A DNA stretch of 64,000 nucleotides from Nocardia goodfellowii (GCF_017875645.1 NZ_JAGGMR010000001.1:6510001-6574000), one strand, 5' to 3'; shown: positions 45,395 to 54,528, numbered from the stretch's first letter. Notes: generated from the letters alone by a model not told the origin. Program-made: numbers and translations.

Positions 45395-45528
45395 GAATTT
45401 CCGTCCAGGCCGGCTGAAGGTACGTCCCGCTGAGCGGCCGGTGGGGTTGTGCTGCCGACCGCGCAGCGGCATGCCGGTGCATCTGGCGAATCCGCTGAAA
45501 GCCGTATTCGTCTCCGGCTCACTGGAAC

Positions 45529-45834
45529 TCAGTCAGTCTGATCGGCGTAAACGCGACCACTGTCGGCATGCTTCGCACGTAGCGCGGCACGTCGTTCGGC
45601 GTCGCGGGCCGCACGACGTTCGCGGGTCCGCGCGGTACGGCCGGTGTGTGACACCTGCTCCGGTTGCTCATCGAACCCGTGGTCCTTCCGGAAGCGATCG
45701 AGCACCCAAACTACGGGCACGCTGATCACGTCCCATGCGTAGGCGGCGAGCACCAGCAGGATCAAACCGCCGATCACGAACCACAGCAGGTCGCCGAGCA
45801 AAAGATCGAATCCGAGCTTCACCAAACGCGACAT
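45529..45834 (-). CDS. small membrane protein with basic C-terminus
   Basis: A 101-residue protein. One or two membrane helices (LLWFVIGGLILLVLAAYAWDVISVPVVWVL) precede a strongly charged cytoplasmic tail (RTRERRAARDAERRAALRAKH). No family is recognised. GGGGGAT just before ATG 45834 supports the start over 45930. Confidence 0.6.
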   Translation of the reverse strand: MSRLVKLGFDLLLGDLLWFVIGGLILLVLAAYAWDVISVPVVWVLDRFRKDHGFDEQPEQVSHTGRTARTRERRAARDAERRAALRAKHADSGRVYADQTD

Positions 45835-46037
45835 GAGAATCCCCCAAGACAGCCACGAACGCGCCGGACCGGCTGCGACCGGGCTGATGGTAGTCGGTTC
45901 GGGATGCGGTCCAAAGATCAACTCCCTCAAGGTGATTCATCGGCTCGGGACAGCGTCGTCGACCGCGATCCAAGACAACAACACCTAAGCGCGTTCCGTC
46001 GGGTGCGGCTCGGTCGGTACGCCGGCCTACTGGGACA

Positions 46038-46643
46038 TCACGCAGGGGCACCGAGCGGCGGGTGCTCGAGGACGCGTGGCTTGTACTCGACCAACTGGAT
46101 GCGGCCGTCGAAGGTGCGGTGCTCGATCATCTCGAGGGCAACGTCCGGATAGCCGTCGTAGATGCGCTCTGCGCCCGTGGCGCCGGTGATGACGGGGAAC
46201 ATCACCACCCGGAATCGGTCGACGAGTCCGGCGCGCAGCAGGGACCGGCACAGACTCAGACTGCCGATCGTGGTGAGGAGCCCCGAGCCGCTCGATTTCA
46301 TGGCGCGGACCGCCTCGATGGCGTCGCCGCGGACGAGCGTGGAGTTGGCCCACGTCAGGGGCTCCTCGAGCGAGGAGGAGAACACCACTTTGGACGCCCG
46401 CGTGAGCCCGTCGACCGACGCCTCTTCTTCGGGCCTGAACTCGTCTTGGCCATCCGGGACCTCACCGGCGGCGAAGCCCGACATCAGGCGGTAGGTGTTC
46501 GCTCCCATCAGGTGGGTGGACTCGGGCTGCTCGCCTAACCACGCGAGATACTCCGGGCCCTCGAGACCCCAGAAACCGGGCCATCCCTCCCCCGATGCGT
46601 AGCCGTCGAGCGAGGTGATGAAATCGACGAGAAGCTCTGACAT
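46038..46643 (-). CDS. dihydrofolate-reductase-like (RibD C-terminal domain) protein
   Basis: A 201-residue reductase-fold protein: LLVDFITSLDGYASGEGWPGFWGLEG, HLMGANTYRLMSGF, SKVVFSSSLEEPLTWANSTLV and RAGLVDRFRVVMFPVITGATGAERIY. This is the second member of this family in the window (see 24856). It stands alone on the minus strand; an AT-rich region with two TCTAATT elements lies about 180 bp upstream. Substrate unknown. Confidence 0.8.
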   Translation of the reverse strand: MSELLVDFITSLDGYASGEGWPGFWGLEGPEYLAWLGEQPESTHLMGANTYRLMSGFAAGEVPDGQDEFRPEEEASVDGLTRASKVVFSSSLEEPLTWANSTLVRGDAIEAVRAMKSSGSGLLTTIGSLSLCRSLLRAGLVDRFRVVMFPVITGATGAERIYDGYPDVALEMIEHRTFDGRIQLVEYKPRVLEHPPLGAPA

Positions 46644-46920
46644 AGCGGTGTCCTTTCCTAGGCTGTCATGAGCTTTGACCGGACGGGAGCCGCGAACTCA
46701 TCGGCCGTCGCCGAACGATCTCGATGCAAATCCCTGAACGGCGTCTGTGGATGTCTCGAGCCGCAGCGGCTCCCGGACCCGCGCCGCACGCTTCGCGGCG
46801 TCTTCTTGCGTCAATTAGAAATACTTTGGGCCAGAGGCTAATTAGAGCCATGACGGATCCCTCAGGCAGCCAGCGCCGCACACAACTCGCCACTGCACTT
46901 GGGGCCTGCGACCATCCGGT

Positions 46921-47487
46921 TCAGCCGTGGGCCAATTCCTCGGCCATGCGGGCGGTGATGACGGCCAGGACTCGAGCCGCGGTGGCCAGATCTTCGGGCG
47001 AAACCACACCGTAGGCGGCGTCCACGATCGCCCCGGATTCGCTGCGGACCTTGCCCACTATCGCCTTGCCCGCGGTGGTGGACTCGAGTCTGCCGTGGGG
47101 TGTGTTGGCCAGTAGCCCCTTGGCAAGTAGTGCGTTCAGAGCAGTTTCGACCTCGGCGGACGTCCATTTGGTCAAGCCGGCGATCCGGTCGATGTGCGCG
47201 GTCCGCTCGACCGGCTCGCCCGTGGCCTGATTCAACACAATCCACTGCTTCTCATCCAATGTGGTGCCGTTCAGCGCGCGGGTCAGCACCGCGGTGTGGT
47301 GCTTTTCGGCTTGGCCGATGATCGAGGGAGTCAAGGTGGCGGGGTCCGAAGCCTGGCTCGTGGTCGCGGCGACGGTGCTGCTCGCGGGCGGTCCGGCCTC
47401 GACGGTCGTTCCGCTGCAACCGGTAAGCAGCAATGCCGCACCGATGGCTGAAATCGCCACGCCGACAACGGTAGTTCTGCTGTTCAT
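46921..47487 (-). CDS. lipoprotein with MarR-like winged-helix domain
   Basis: This 188-residue protein begins with a clear lipoprotein signal (VVGVAISAIGAALLLTGC, lipobox LLTGC, Cys24), then a short Thr/Ser linker. The rest is near-identical to the cytoplasmic protein at 47581: SIIGQAEKHHTAVLTRAL, DEKQWIVLNQA, WTSAEVETALNALLAKGLLANTPHGRLESTTAGKAI, ITARMAEELAH. The domain looks like a small MarR/winged-helix protein; on the outside of the membrane it cannot bind DNA. It may be a partner, a decoy or a binding protein. GAGGTTCACGAA precedes the ATG. Confidence 0.75.
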   Translation of the reverse strand: MNSRTTVVGVAISAIGAALLLTGCSGTTVEAGPPASSTVAATTSQASDPATLTPSIIGQAEKHHTAVLTRALNGTTLDEKQWIVLNQATGEPVERTAHIDRIAGLTKWTSAEVETALNALLAKGLLANTPHGRLESTTAGKAIVGKVRSESGAIVDAAYGVVSPEDLATAARVLAVITARMAEELAHG

Positions 47488-47580
47488 TTCGTGAACCTCT
47501 GTATATGGTTGGACGAACTCCGCACCGGTGCTCGTTGTGCCGCCACCCCGCGGAGGCTGTGGGCCGGCGGCGAATTCGGT

Positions 47581-48027
47581 TCAGGCGTGGGCCAATTCCT
47601 CGGCCATGCGGGCGGTGATAGTGGCCAGGACTCGAGCAGCGGTGGCCAGATCTTCGGCGGGAACCGCGCTGTAGGCGGCGGCAACGATCGCGCCGGATTC
47701 GGCGCGAACCTTGCTCACCACGGCCTTGCCGGTTGCGGTGGGCTCGAGCAGTCCGTGCGGCGTAGTCGCCAACAGAGCGCTGGCGAGCAATGCGTTCGCG
47801 GCCGTTTCGACCTCGGTGCGGGTCCACTGAGTCATCGCGGCGACCCGGGCGATGTGGGCGCTGCGCTCGATCGGCTCATCGGCGGCACCGGCTTGATTCA
47901 GCACGATCCACTGCTTCTCATCCAAGCTCGTGCCGGTCAGCGCGCGGGTCAGGACCGCGGTGTGATGCTTCTCGGCCTGGCCGATGATCGAGGGGTTCAG
48001 GGTGGTCGGGGCGGTAGTGGTGCTCAT
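47581..48027 (-). CDS. MarR-like winged-helix protein, cytoplasmic paralogue
   Basis: A 148-residue protein with no signal peptide, otherwise matching the lipoprotein at 46921 over its whole length; about three quarters of residues agree by eye. The pattern WTRTEVETAANALLASALLATTPHGLLEPTATGKAVV is a winged-helix with two helices and a beta wing, as in small MarR-type proteins. GAGGAGAACGCG lies before the ATG. It is divergent from a TetR gene; the dyad at 48069-48089 sits 42 bp upstream. Confidence 0.75.
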   Translation of the reverse strand: MSTTTAPTTLNPSIIGQAEKHHTAVLTRALTGTSLDEKQWIVLNQAGAADEPIERSAHIARVAAMTQWTRTEVETAANALLASALLATTPHGLLEPTATGKAVVSKVRAESGAIVAAAYSAVPAEDLATAARVLATITARMAEELAHA

Positions 48028-48068
48028 CGCGTTCTCCTCATTCGGGTGGTGCTCGGTGACGTGATTGA

Positions 48069-48089
48069 TTCTGACACTAAGTATCAGAA
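48069..48089. promoter_or_regulatory. 21-bp near-perfect dyad, likely TetR operator
   Basis: TTCTGA-C-ACT-A-AGT-A-TCAGAA is palindromic except one base pair and the centre. It lies between divergent tetR (48158) and the MarR-like gene (48027) and matches the TGACACT..AGTATCA type bound by TetR proteins. Confidence 0.6.
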
Positions 48090-48157
48090 GTGCACAAGTC
48101 CCAACTAGAACTAAGTTTCTTTTGGGTCGCAGGTTCTTCGGGCGCTAGGATCAGGGC

Positions 48158-48790
48158 ATGCCTGCAGACGATCGCGCCCTGCCGCTTCGGGAACGCAAGC
48201 GAGTCCGCACCCGACGTGCCCTGGCCGACGCCGCACTGGCGCTGTTCACCGAAAAGGGTTTCGCCGCCACCACCGTGGAGGAACTGGTCGAGGCAGCCGA
48301 GGTTTCGCGCAGCACGTTCTTCCGCGCATTCCCCACCAAGGAGGCCGTGGCCGTCGAGGCCGAGACCGAGCTCTGGACCGGCTATCTCCAAGCCCTCGCC
48401 GCGCGTGAACTCACCGGACCGATCCTGACCGCGTTACGCGACGTCCTCACCGACGCGGCCACCGCGCTGCCCGACGACTGGGATAAGCGCTACATCGCCA
48501 CACGCAGCCTGATCCTGACCGCCCCCAGTCTGCTCGGCTACCTCGAATACGCCCGCTCGGGTGTGGAAGCCGAAGTGACAGCACATCTTTCGGAAAAGCT
48601 CGCCCTGCCTCCCGGCGATCTACGCCTCCGCATCCTCGCCGAGCTGACCACTACGGCCTGGAGTATCGCCGGGCGGGCCTGGGTCACCGCCGACGGCGCC
48701 GGCGGCCGATCCGCGCTCATCACCCGCCTGCACGAGGCCTTCGCCGCCATCCCCGACGCCCTGCGAACAATGGGGCCCACGCTCACATAA
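48158..48790 (+). CDS. TetR family transcriptional regulator
   Basis: A 210-residue repressor. HTH: RTRRALADAALALFTEKGFAATTVEELVEAAEVSRSTFFRAFPTKEAVAVEA. C-terminal ligand domain contains ATRSLILTAPSLLGYLEYARSG, a segment common in actinobacterial TetR proteins near MarR-like genes. It probably represses itself and the divergent MarR-like/lipoprotein genes through the dyad at 48069-48089. Confidence 0.87.
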   Translation: MPADDRALPLRERKRVRTRRALADAALALFTEKGFAATTVEELVEAAEVSRSTFFRAFPTKEAVAVEAETELWTGYLQALAARELTGPILTALRDVLTDAATALPDDWDKRYIATRSLILTAPSLLGYLEYARSGVEAEVTAHLSEKLALPPGDLRLRILAELTTTAWSIAGRAWVTADGAGGRSALITRLHEAFAAIPDALRTMGPTLT

Positions 48791-48921
48791 CAACGCGGGA
48801 TCGCGCCCCGCCCAACAGCATTGCGATCGCCGGGAATCGGATTTGCCTATGCGCTGAGCACAGCGGTCTCGTTCGCCGACTGCGCGGAAGCTCGGCCGGT
48901 ACAGACACCGTAGAGCCCGAG

Positions 48922-48954
48922 AAGCCGCGCTGGCCGGATCAGTCAGCGCGGCTT
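48922..48954. terminator. hairpin after tetR
   Basis: AAGCCGCGCTG (48922-48932) and CAGCGCGGCTT (48944-48954) form an 11-bp stem with an 11-base loop between convergent tetR and the hypothetical gene. Confidence 0.65.
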
Positions 48955-49035
48955 GCGGCGATCGAGAAGTTTCAACCACCGGGGCTGGGTTCGGGGGTCC
49001 GGCGCGTTGCCGAGTCGAACCGGACACGCGAACCT

Positions 49036-49599
49036 TTACGCCGGCGGGCTGGCGTGAGCCAATTCGGCGAGTTCGGACAGGAACTGGACTGAGGAAACGG
49101 GCTTGCCTTCCTTTCCGATCGGTGAGGGGTCCAGCGGCACGAGAATGTCGGCAGTCGAGGCGTGCAACCACAGCGCCATCACATAGAGGGCGGGGATGCG
49201 CAAGAGCCGGAGTTCGAATCCGGTAGCCGCCAACTCGGGCAGCTTGCGGACCATTTTCAAGGTTCTGTCGGTGGCGAGGACGAACGGTCCTTCGGTGAAT
49301 TGCGACATCTCCTGGGTGCCGTCGGGGGCCTGCGTGGTTTCGGCGCTGGCGACAATTTGCGCGCCGTCCACGACGAGGTAGCGCCAGCCCACCGGCTGTG
49401 CGGCCTCGAGGCCGGCGCCGTCGACGATGTCGTCCAGTCCCATGCTGAAGATCTGATGGGGAGTGGACAGGTCGAGTTGGTCCTTGCGGGCTCCGCGTAG
49501 CGCCTTGGTCGAGAATTTCGCGTCGTCGGCGAAGGCCCGGAGTTTCCCCTTGACCTTGTCCGGAACCTCGGCGGGCGGGTTGGGCAGATGCAGTGGCAT
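49036..49599 (-). CDS. hypothetical protein paired with the papain-like protease
   Basis: A 187-residue cytoplasmic-type protein without signal or membrane helix. It begins MPLHLPNPPAEVPDKVKGKLRAF and has a mixed alpha-beta pattern (YLVVDGAQIVASAETTQA, FVLATDRTLKMVRKLPELAATGFELRLLRIPALYVMALWLHA). No family is recognised. It starts 12 bp after the protease-fusion gene's stop in the same direction, so they are translated as a pair. An inhibitor, pro-domain or substrate role is conceivable but unproven. Confidence 0.7.
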   Translation of the reverse strand: MPLHLPNPPAEVPDKVKGKLRAFADDAKFSTKALRGARKDQLDLSTPHQIFSMGLDDIVDGAGLEAAQPVGWRYLVVDGAQIVASAETTQAPDGTQEMSQFTEGPFVLATDRTLKMVRKLPELAATGFELRLLRIPALYVMALWLHASTADILVPLDPSPIGKEGKPVSSVQFLSELAELAHASPPA

Positions 49600-49611
49600 G
49601 ATCGGATCTCC

Positions 49612-50616
49612 TCAGCGCTTGGTCTTGTAGCTGACGTTCCAGGTTCCGTTGCCCTGGTACCTGTTTCGGAAGACGTCGTAGGTGACATCGGAGTCGCCGT
49701 ACCAAGGATCGGCGACGCTGACGTAGTCGACACCGCCCGACACCGAACGTCCGCGCAGCGCGGCGATGTGGCCGCCGCCGCCCTGCCAGGCGATGTTCAC
49801 GATGACCGGCGCGGATTTGGCCAATTCGGCACCGAGCTGAGCGCTGGTCAAGGCGTTGTTCAGACGCGCGTTGAGCCGCCCGATCCGCGTCAGCGCGGTA
49901 TCGGGCCAGCGGCCCTGGTTGCAGGGCGATACGGCGCCCGCGCCGACCACGCAATCATTCCTGCCCAACTCGGCGTTGGCCATTTTGCCCTGGGTCCAGG
50001 TGGAAGCCGGGTTGTAGTACGCCTCGGTGCTGACCGTGGCCGCGTCCCAGCACCACATGGTTTGCTCTTGGTGCTGCATGGCGAAGTCGAGCCGTTGGTC
50101 GTCCATGGCTAGAACGAACTTCTCATGGGTGCCGCCATCGGCGCCGAATTGGGCGTTGACTGTGCCGCCACCGCCGTCGGTCAGCGCGGTCAGCCCGGTG
50201 CCGTTCAACCGTAGGTACACCTTCGGGAAAGCGATCGACTCCAAAGAGAACGATCCGTCTGCCTGCGGGCTGGGATGGAACTTCTCCCACGGGCCGGGGG
50301 CAGTCGCGTTGTACTGGGCGTTGACCGTGCCGCCGCCGGATACGGTCTGGGCGCTCACTCCCGTGCCGTCCATACGTAGGTAGACCTTCGGAAAAGCCAC
50401 CGACTCGAACCCGACCGAGCCATCGGCTTGAGGTCGCACCCGATACCGCTCATAGTGGCCGGACCCGTACTGGCAGTTGACTTTTCCACTGCCACGGTCG
50501 GCGGGGGCGGTCACCCCGGTGGCGTCCATCCGCAGGTACACATTGGGAAACGCCGTCGACCGAATGGTGATCGGCGTCTCCCCCAGCGTTGCGAGGTCGG
50601 CTACTGACAATGCCAT
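49612..50616 (-). CDS. three-repeat beta-trefoil fused to papain-like cysteine protease
   Basis: A 334-residue protein with no signal peptide. Residues 16-165 hold three similar repeats, each with FPxVYLRM/L and NAQY or NCQY, as in fascin/beta-trefoil folds. Residues 180-334 are a papain-like protease: QTMWCWDAATVS with Cys189, GGGGHIAALRG with His283 and VADPWYG with Asp303, plus a Gln before the Cys. This resembles C39/C70 (AvrRpt2-like) proteases. It may act on a bound target; whether it is exported by a non-Sec route is unknown. GAAGAAGG precedes the ATG. Confidence 0.8.
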   Translation of the reverse strand: MALSVADLATLGETPITIRSTAFPNVYLRMDATGVTAPADRGSGKVNCQYGSGHYERYRVRPQADGSVGFESVAFPKVYLRMDGTGVSAQTVSGGGTVNAQYNATAPGPWEKFHPSPQADGSFSLESIAFPKVYLRLNGTGLTALTDGGGGTVNAQFGADGGTHEKFVLAMDDQRLDFAMQHQEQTMWCWDAATVSTEAYYNPASTWTQGKMANAELGRNDCVVGAGAVSPCNQGRWPDTALTRIGRLNARLNNALTSAQLGAELAKSAPVIVNIAWQGGGGHIAALRGRSVSGGVDYVSVADPWYGDSDVTYDVFRNRYQGNGTWNVSYKTKR

Positions 50617-50720
50617 GATGAGCCTTCTTCCATGCAGGGTTATCCCAGGTCAGGGTCGAAACCCGCTGCGCTGAAGGCTATTTCGGCCGATGCCGGTGAG
50701 ATGGACTCAGTTCAACACAA

Positions 50721-50743
50721 AAGACGGCGGCGCGCACCGTCTT
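50721..50743 (-). terminator. terminator after the LysR gene
   Basis: On the minus strand AAGACGG (50743-50737) pairs with CCGTCTT (50727-50721), followed by TTGTGTT. It separates lysR from the protease-fusion gene and marks the latter as an independent unit. Confidence 0.6.
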
Positions 50744-50870
50744 CGGCTCCGGAACGGTTACTCGTTCGGCAAGCACCCTGAACACGAACAATCTTGCCGC
50801 TCAGAATAATTGGTATCGCAGCTAAGGCAGCAACCACGGCCACCATCAGCGTTCTGCGTGAACTGCTGCG

Positions 50871-51773
50871 TCAGTCCGTCAGCCAGTGCAGTTCGTGTGC
50901 CACGGTTTTGGCGACGGTACGGATGCGGCGGTGTAGTGGCGACTGCTCGCGTGGAAGGACCAAATGGATCGTCAAGGTAGCTGCGCCCCGCAACGGCCGC
51001 CACGCGAGCCCTGCGGCTAGTGCCGTGACCGCGGCTTCTCCGGCCGGGGCGAGGGTCAGACCGTCGCGTAGGTCGTGCTGCGACATGTCGAAAGACACTG
51101 CGAGCGTGTGGAATCGGGGGGTCGGCTGGATGTCGCGAAACAGTGCGGACAGCTCATCGTGGATCACGGGGTTGGCCGCGCGGTCCGGGAGTCGCAGCGG
51201 ATACGCGGCGGCGTCGGCGATCTCGATCTCCGGGTGTTCGGCCAGCGGATGATGCTGTGCCAATTGGACCCCGACGCGCTCGCGCCGCAGCAGGAACCGG
51301 CGCACGCCACGACCCGGCTGTTCCCCGCGGGTGATCCCCGCGTCGATGCGGCCGTCGGCGACCGCGGCCGAGATCTCCGGTGTCGCCATCGGGATCGCGC
51401 CGACCGCGAGACCTGGGCTGCTTCGGATGAGCCTGTCCACCAGGGCCGGTACCGTCTCGGCCCCCGTACTGAGGCTGTAACCGATGCGCAGCGTGCCCAG
51501 TTCACCAGCCCCCGCATTCCGGGCGGTGTCCCATGCCCGGTCCAGCGCAGCCAGCGCGGGCGGGCCGGACTCCGCCAAAGCCGCACCGGCCGTGGTCAAT
51601 ACGACGCTACGCGTGTTGCGAACCAGCAGGGCTGTACCTAGTTCCGCCTCCAATCGGCGCATCCGGGCGCTGAGCGCGGGCTGTGCGATACCGATCCGTG
51701 CGGCCGCGCGAGTGAAGTTCAACTCGTGCGCCAGCACCAGGAAGTACCGCAGGCTCACCGTATCCGGCGCCAC
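50871..51773 (-). CDS. LysR family transcriptional regulator
   Basis: A 300-residue activator/repressor. The HTH reads LRYFLVLAHELNFTRAAARIGIAQPALSARMRRLEAELGTALLVRN, canonical LysR. The C-terminal effector domain is about 95-300. The GTG at 51773, preceded by a GAGGGGGG site, gives the usual LysR start; ATG 51797 is an alternative. It is divergent from an EthD-type gene 158 bp away, a classical LysR arrangement, and is likely its regulator. Confidence 0.87.
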   Translation of the reverse strand: MAPDTVSLRYFLVLAHELNFTRAAARIGIAQPALSARMRRLEAELGTALLVRNTRSVVLTTAGAALAESGPPALAALDRAWDTARNAGAGELGTLRIGYSLSTGAETVPALVDRLIRSSPGLAVGAIPMATPEISAAVADGRIDAGITRGEQPGRGVRRFLLRRERVGVQLAQHHPLAEHPEIEIADAAAYPLRLPDRAANPVIHDELSALFRDIQPTPRFHTLAVSFDMSQHDLRDGLTLAPAGEAAVTALAAGLAWRPLRGAATLTIHLVLPREQSPLHRRIRTVAKTVAHELHWLTD

Positions 51774-51931
51774 ATGCCCCCCTCGATTGATAACCATTCG
51801 TTCTGAGTTTATCCCGTATCGGTCTTTCCCTCGACCGCGCAGCAAGCCCTAACCTGCGCATATGACGATTCAACCAACCGCGGTAGCGGACATCGCAGTC
51901 ACAAGCATTTCTGATCTGGACGGAGGTCGTC

Positions 51932-52243
51932 ATGCATAAGACGGTGGTCCTGTATCCCATGCCTGACGACCCTGACCATTTCCGCGACTACTACGTGACC
52001 AACCACCTTCCACTGGTCAGGGAGTGGCCCGGCGTCCTCGCGTGGCGCTACAGCTTCGACGTGGCGGCGATCGACGGAGAAGCGCCGTATTTCGCGGTCT
52101 TCGAAGCCGACTTCGCTGACGCCGCCGCCCTGGCCGCGGCGCGGGAGTCGCCGCAAGGCCGGCGACTGGCCGCCGATGTCGTCAACTACGCCACCGGCGG
52201 TGTGGTCGTCATCGACTATCCGGTCCAGGACGGCACCGGCTGA
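51932..52243 (+). CDS. EthD family protein
   Basis: A 103-residue dimeric alpha-beta barrel protein: KTVVLYPMPDDPDHFRDYYVTNHLPLVREWPGVLAWRYSF, then YFAVFEADFADAAALAAARESPQGRRLAADV. EthD proteins degrade or modify ether- or polyketide-type compounds; the reaction here is not known. It is divergent from a LysR gene, which is likely its regulator. Confidence 0.85.
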   Translation: MHKTVVLYPMPDDPDHFRDYYVTNHLPLVREWPGVLAWRYSFDVAAIDGEAPYFAVFEADFADAAALAAARESPQGRRLAADVVNYATGGVVVIDYPVQDGTG

Positions 52244-52294
52244 GGTCGGCCGGCATCGCTCTCGCCGTGAAACGCCACGGCGACAAGATGCTCA

Positions 52295-53776
52295 TCACTG
52301 GTGATGAGCAGCGACCACAGCCGACCGGCGCGGTAGCAGCAAGGCGGGGATCAACGCGAGCGCTATCACGACCGGAGCGATCAGGTAGGTGTGCTGGAAC
52401 GCTTCCGCCAGGGCGGGAGCGATCTCGGCGCGCTGCGCCGGACCCATACCGTGCAGCGCTTGCAGCCCGCCGGTCACTGGGAGCAGCGCGCCCAGGGTGA
52501 CCGAGGACACCGCGGTGCCGACCGCCAGGGCGGTGGTGCTGATCATGTTCAGCACCGTCGATCCCGCCGGTTGATCCACCCGGCTCAGCGACCGGGTCGC
52601 GGTGGTCATGACCGGCATCATGGTGCCGCCGCCACCGGCGCCCATCAGCAGCATGCTCGCACCGAGCGCCCAGTACGGCGCGTCCGCGTCCAGCTGGACG
52701 ATGAACAGCACGAAACCGGTGAGCGCCACCGTGATCGACACCGGCAGGTAGCGGCCGGGCGGAATCCGATCGATCAACCGGCCCGCCACCTGCATGGTCA
52801 GACCGGAGGCCAGCGCGAACGGAATACCCAATGCGCCTGCCACCAGGGCTGATTCGCCACGAACCACTTGAAAGTACAAGGGTAGTAACAGCATCGAACC
52901 GAAGTAGCCGCTCGCGAACAAAGCCAGCAGCAGCGCGGCGGTGCCGCTGACCCGGTTGCCCAACACCCGCAGATTCAGCAGCGGCTGCGCGATGGTCAGC
53001 GATCGGCGCACGAAGGCGGCGATGAGCCCGGCCCCGGCCAGCAGCGGGACCAGCACGGCGGGCGTGACGAATCCGGCCTGTTCACCGGCCGCGGTCACCC
53101 CGTAGATCAGCAGGGCCAAGCCGGGTGACATCAACAGGAGTCCGGGCAGGTCGAGCGCGTGCCGCGGTTCCGGCAGGTCGTCGGGCACGATCCGGGCGGC
53201 CAATACCAGCACCAGCGCACCCATCGGCAGATTGATGAAGAACATCCACCGCCACGACACCTCGTCGATCAGGTAGCCGCCGATTACCGGGCCGAGCAGC
53301 GGGCCGACCAGAATGGCCAGACCCAGGGTGCTCATCAGCCGTCCGAGCCGATCCGGCCCGGCCGCACGCAGCAGGATCGTCATCGCGACCGGCATGAGCA
53401 GGCCGCCGCTGGCGCCCTGCACGACTCGAAAAGCGATGAGCGACTCCATGTTCCAGGCCAGTCCGGCCAGCATCGAGCCGACCGCGAAGGCGGCGACCGC
53501 GGTCAGGTACAGCCGTTTGGCGCCGAACCGGCCGACCAGCCACGCCGAGGCCGGCACCACGGCGCCGAGTGCGAGTGAATAGCCGGTCGCCACCCACTGG
53601 ATGGTGTTCAGGCCCGCGTCGAAGTGCGCGGACAGCGTGTTGATCGAGACATTGACGATCGTTTGGTCCAGTGTGGCCATGATCGTGCCGAGCACCAGCA
53701 CCAGCACGATCGTCATCGGGTTGCGGGCGGCGGTCGGCGCCGCGGAAGTCGTCGCGGTAGTGGTCACGACCCTCAC
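52295..53776 (-). CDS. DHA2-type MFS drug exporter
   Basis: A 493-residue transporter with about 14 helices. TIMATLDQTIVNVSINTL is the DHA2 helix-1 signature; FGAKRLYLTAVAAFAVGS, RVVQGASGGLLMPVAMTILL and GPVIGGYLIDEVSWRWMFFINLPMG are also typical. It exports drugs or other hydrophobic ions with protons. The GTG at 53776 overlaps the reductase stop in GTGA, so the two are coupled; a protective quinone/nitro reductase with an efflux pump is a sensible pair. Confidence 0.9.
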   Translation of the reverse strand: MRVVTTTATTSAAPTAARNPMTIVLVLVLGTIMATLDQTIVNVSINTLSAHFDAGLNTIQWVATGYSLALGAVVPASAWLVGRFGAKRLYLTAVAAFAVGSMLAGLAWNMESLIAFRVVQGASGGLLMPVAMTILLRAAGPDRLGRLMSTLGLAILVGPLLGPVIGGYLIDEVSWRWMFFINLPMGALVLVLAARIVPDDLPEPRHALDLPGLLLMSPGLALLIYGVTAAGEQAGFVTPAVLVPLLAGAGLIAAFVRRSLTIAQPLLNLRVLGNRVSGTAALLLALFASGYFGSMLLLPLYFQVVRGESALVAGALGIPFALASGLTMQVAGRLIDRIPPGRYLPVSITVALTGFVLFIVQLDADAPYWALGASMLLMGAGGGGTMMPVMTTATRSLSRVDQPAGSTVLNMISTTALAVGTAVSSVTLGALLPVTGGLQALHGMGPAQRAEIAPALAEAFQHTYLIAPVVIALALIPALLLPRRSAVVAAHHQ

Positions 53777-54390
53777 GCTCCGTACGGGTTGGCGGCACGG
53801 GCGGCGCGCAATGCCTCACCCCACCAAGTCAATTGCTTCAGCAGGGCTTTGGTGGCGGTGACCGCGTCGGTCGGTTCGGTGAGTTCGCCCGCGTCATCGA
53901 ATCGGCGCCACGGGTTCGCGAAGCTGACGGTGTCGCGGATGGTGACCGCGTGCAGTTCGGCGAAGACCGGCCGCAGGTGTTCCACCGCGCGCAGACCACC
54001 GGAGATGCCGCCGTAGGAGACGAAACCCACCGGCTTGGCTTGCCATTCGACGTGATGTTCATCGATCAGGTTCTTCAGCGCGCCCGGGTAGCTGTGGTTG
54101 TACTCGGGCGTCACCACCACGAACGCGTCAGCGCGCGAGAGCTTTTCGGCGGTCTCCGCCCGTGACGGATGATCGGTGACCGCACCGAAGGCGTGCGGCA
54201 GCGCGACCTGCAGGGTATCGACGATCTCGACCTCGAGGGTGTCGTGGCGCCGGAGCTGACCGACGAACCAGCCCGCGATAGTCGTGCCGAAGCGGCCCTC
54301 CCGCGTGCTGCCGACGACGACCGCGACCCGCAGCGGATCCGCGTCCCGAACGCGTTGCGACCCTTCGGTATTGACGTGCCAGTTGCTCAT
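53773..54390 (-). CDS. NADPH-dependent FMN reductase
   Basis: A 205-residue flavodoxin-fold reductase: VAVVVGSTREGRFGTTIAGWFV (phosphate loop), VVTPEYNHSYPGALKNLIDEHHVEW and GFVSYGGISGGLRAVEHL. It transfers two electrons from NAD(P)H to FMN and to quinone, azo or nitro compounds. GAGGGGCCTC before the ATG at 54390 supports that start over 54450. It is translated together with the MFS exporter. Confidence 0.88.
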   Translation of the reverse strand: MSNWHVNTEGSQRVRDADPLRVAVVVGSTREGRFGTTIAGWFVGQLRRHDTLEVEIVDTLQVALPHAFGAVTDHPSRAETAEKLSRADAFVVVTPEYNHSYPGALKNLIDEHHVEWQAKPVGFVSYGGISGGLRAVEHLRPVFAELHAVTIRDTVSFANPWRRFDDAGELTEPTDAVTATKALLKQLTWWGEALRAARAANPYGA

Positions 54391-54528
54391 GAGGCCCCTC
54401 CTCTGGACGATCGCGCCGGCCTTGGCGCTGTCCACAGCCTCCAACCTCAACCAATCTTCGGGTCAACCCCTGTGATCGAGGCGACATCGCCCGGCTCGAC
54501 CACGTGCTGTCCGAAGCACAAAAATCGG

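Noticed and set aside
46724..46893. Short frames on both strands in the gap before the lipoprotein gene
   Set aside because: No ribosome site or family signal; the region is AT-rich and more likely regulatory.
50758..51003. Cys-rich minus-strand frame upstream of the protease fusion
   Set aside because: It overlaps the LysR gene in another frame and is a shadow.
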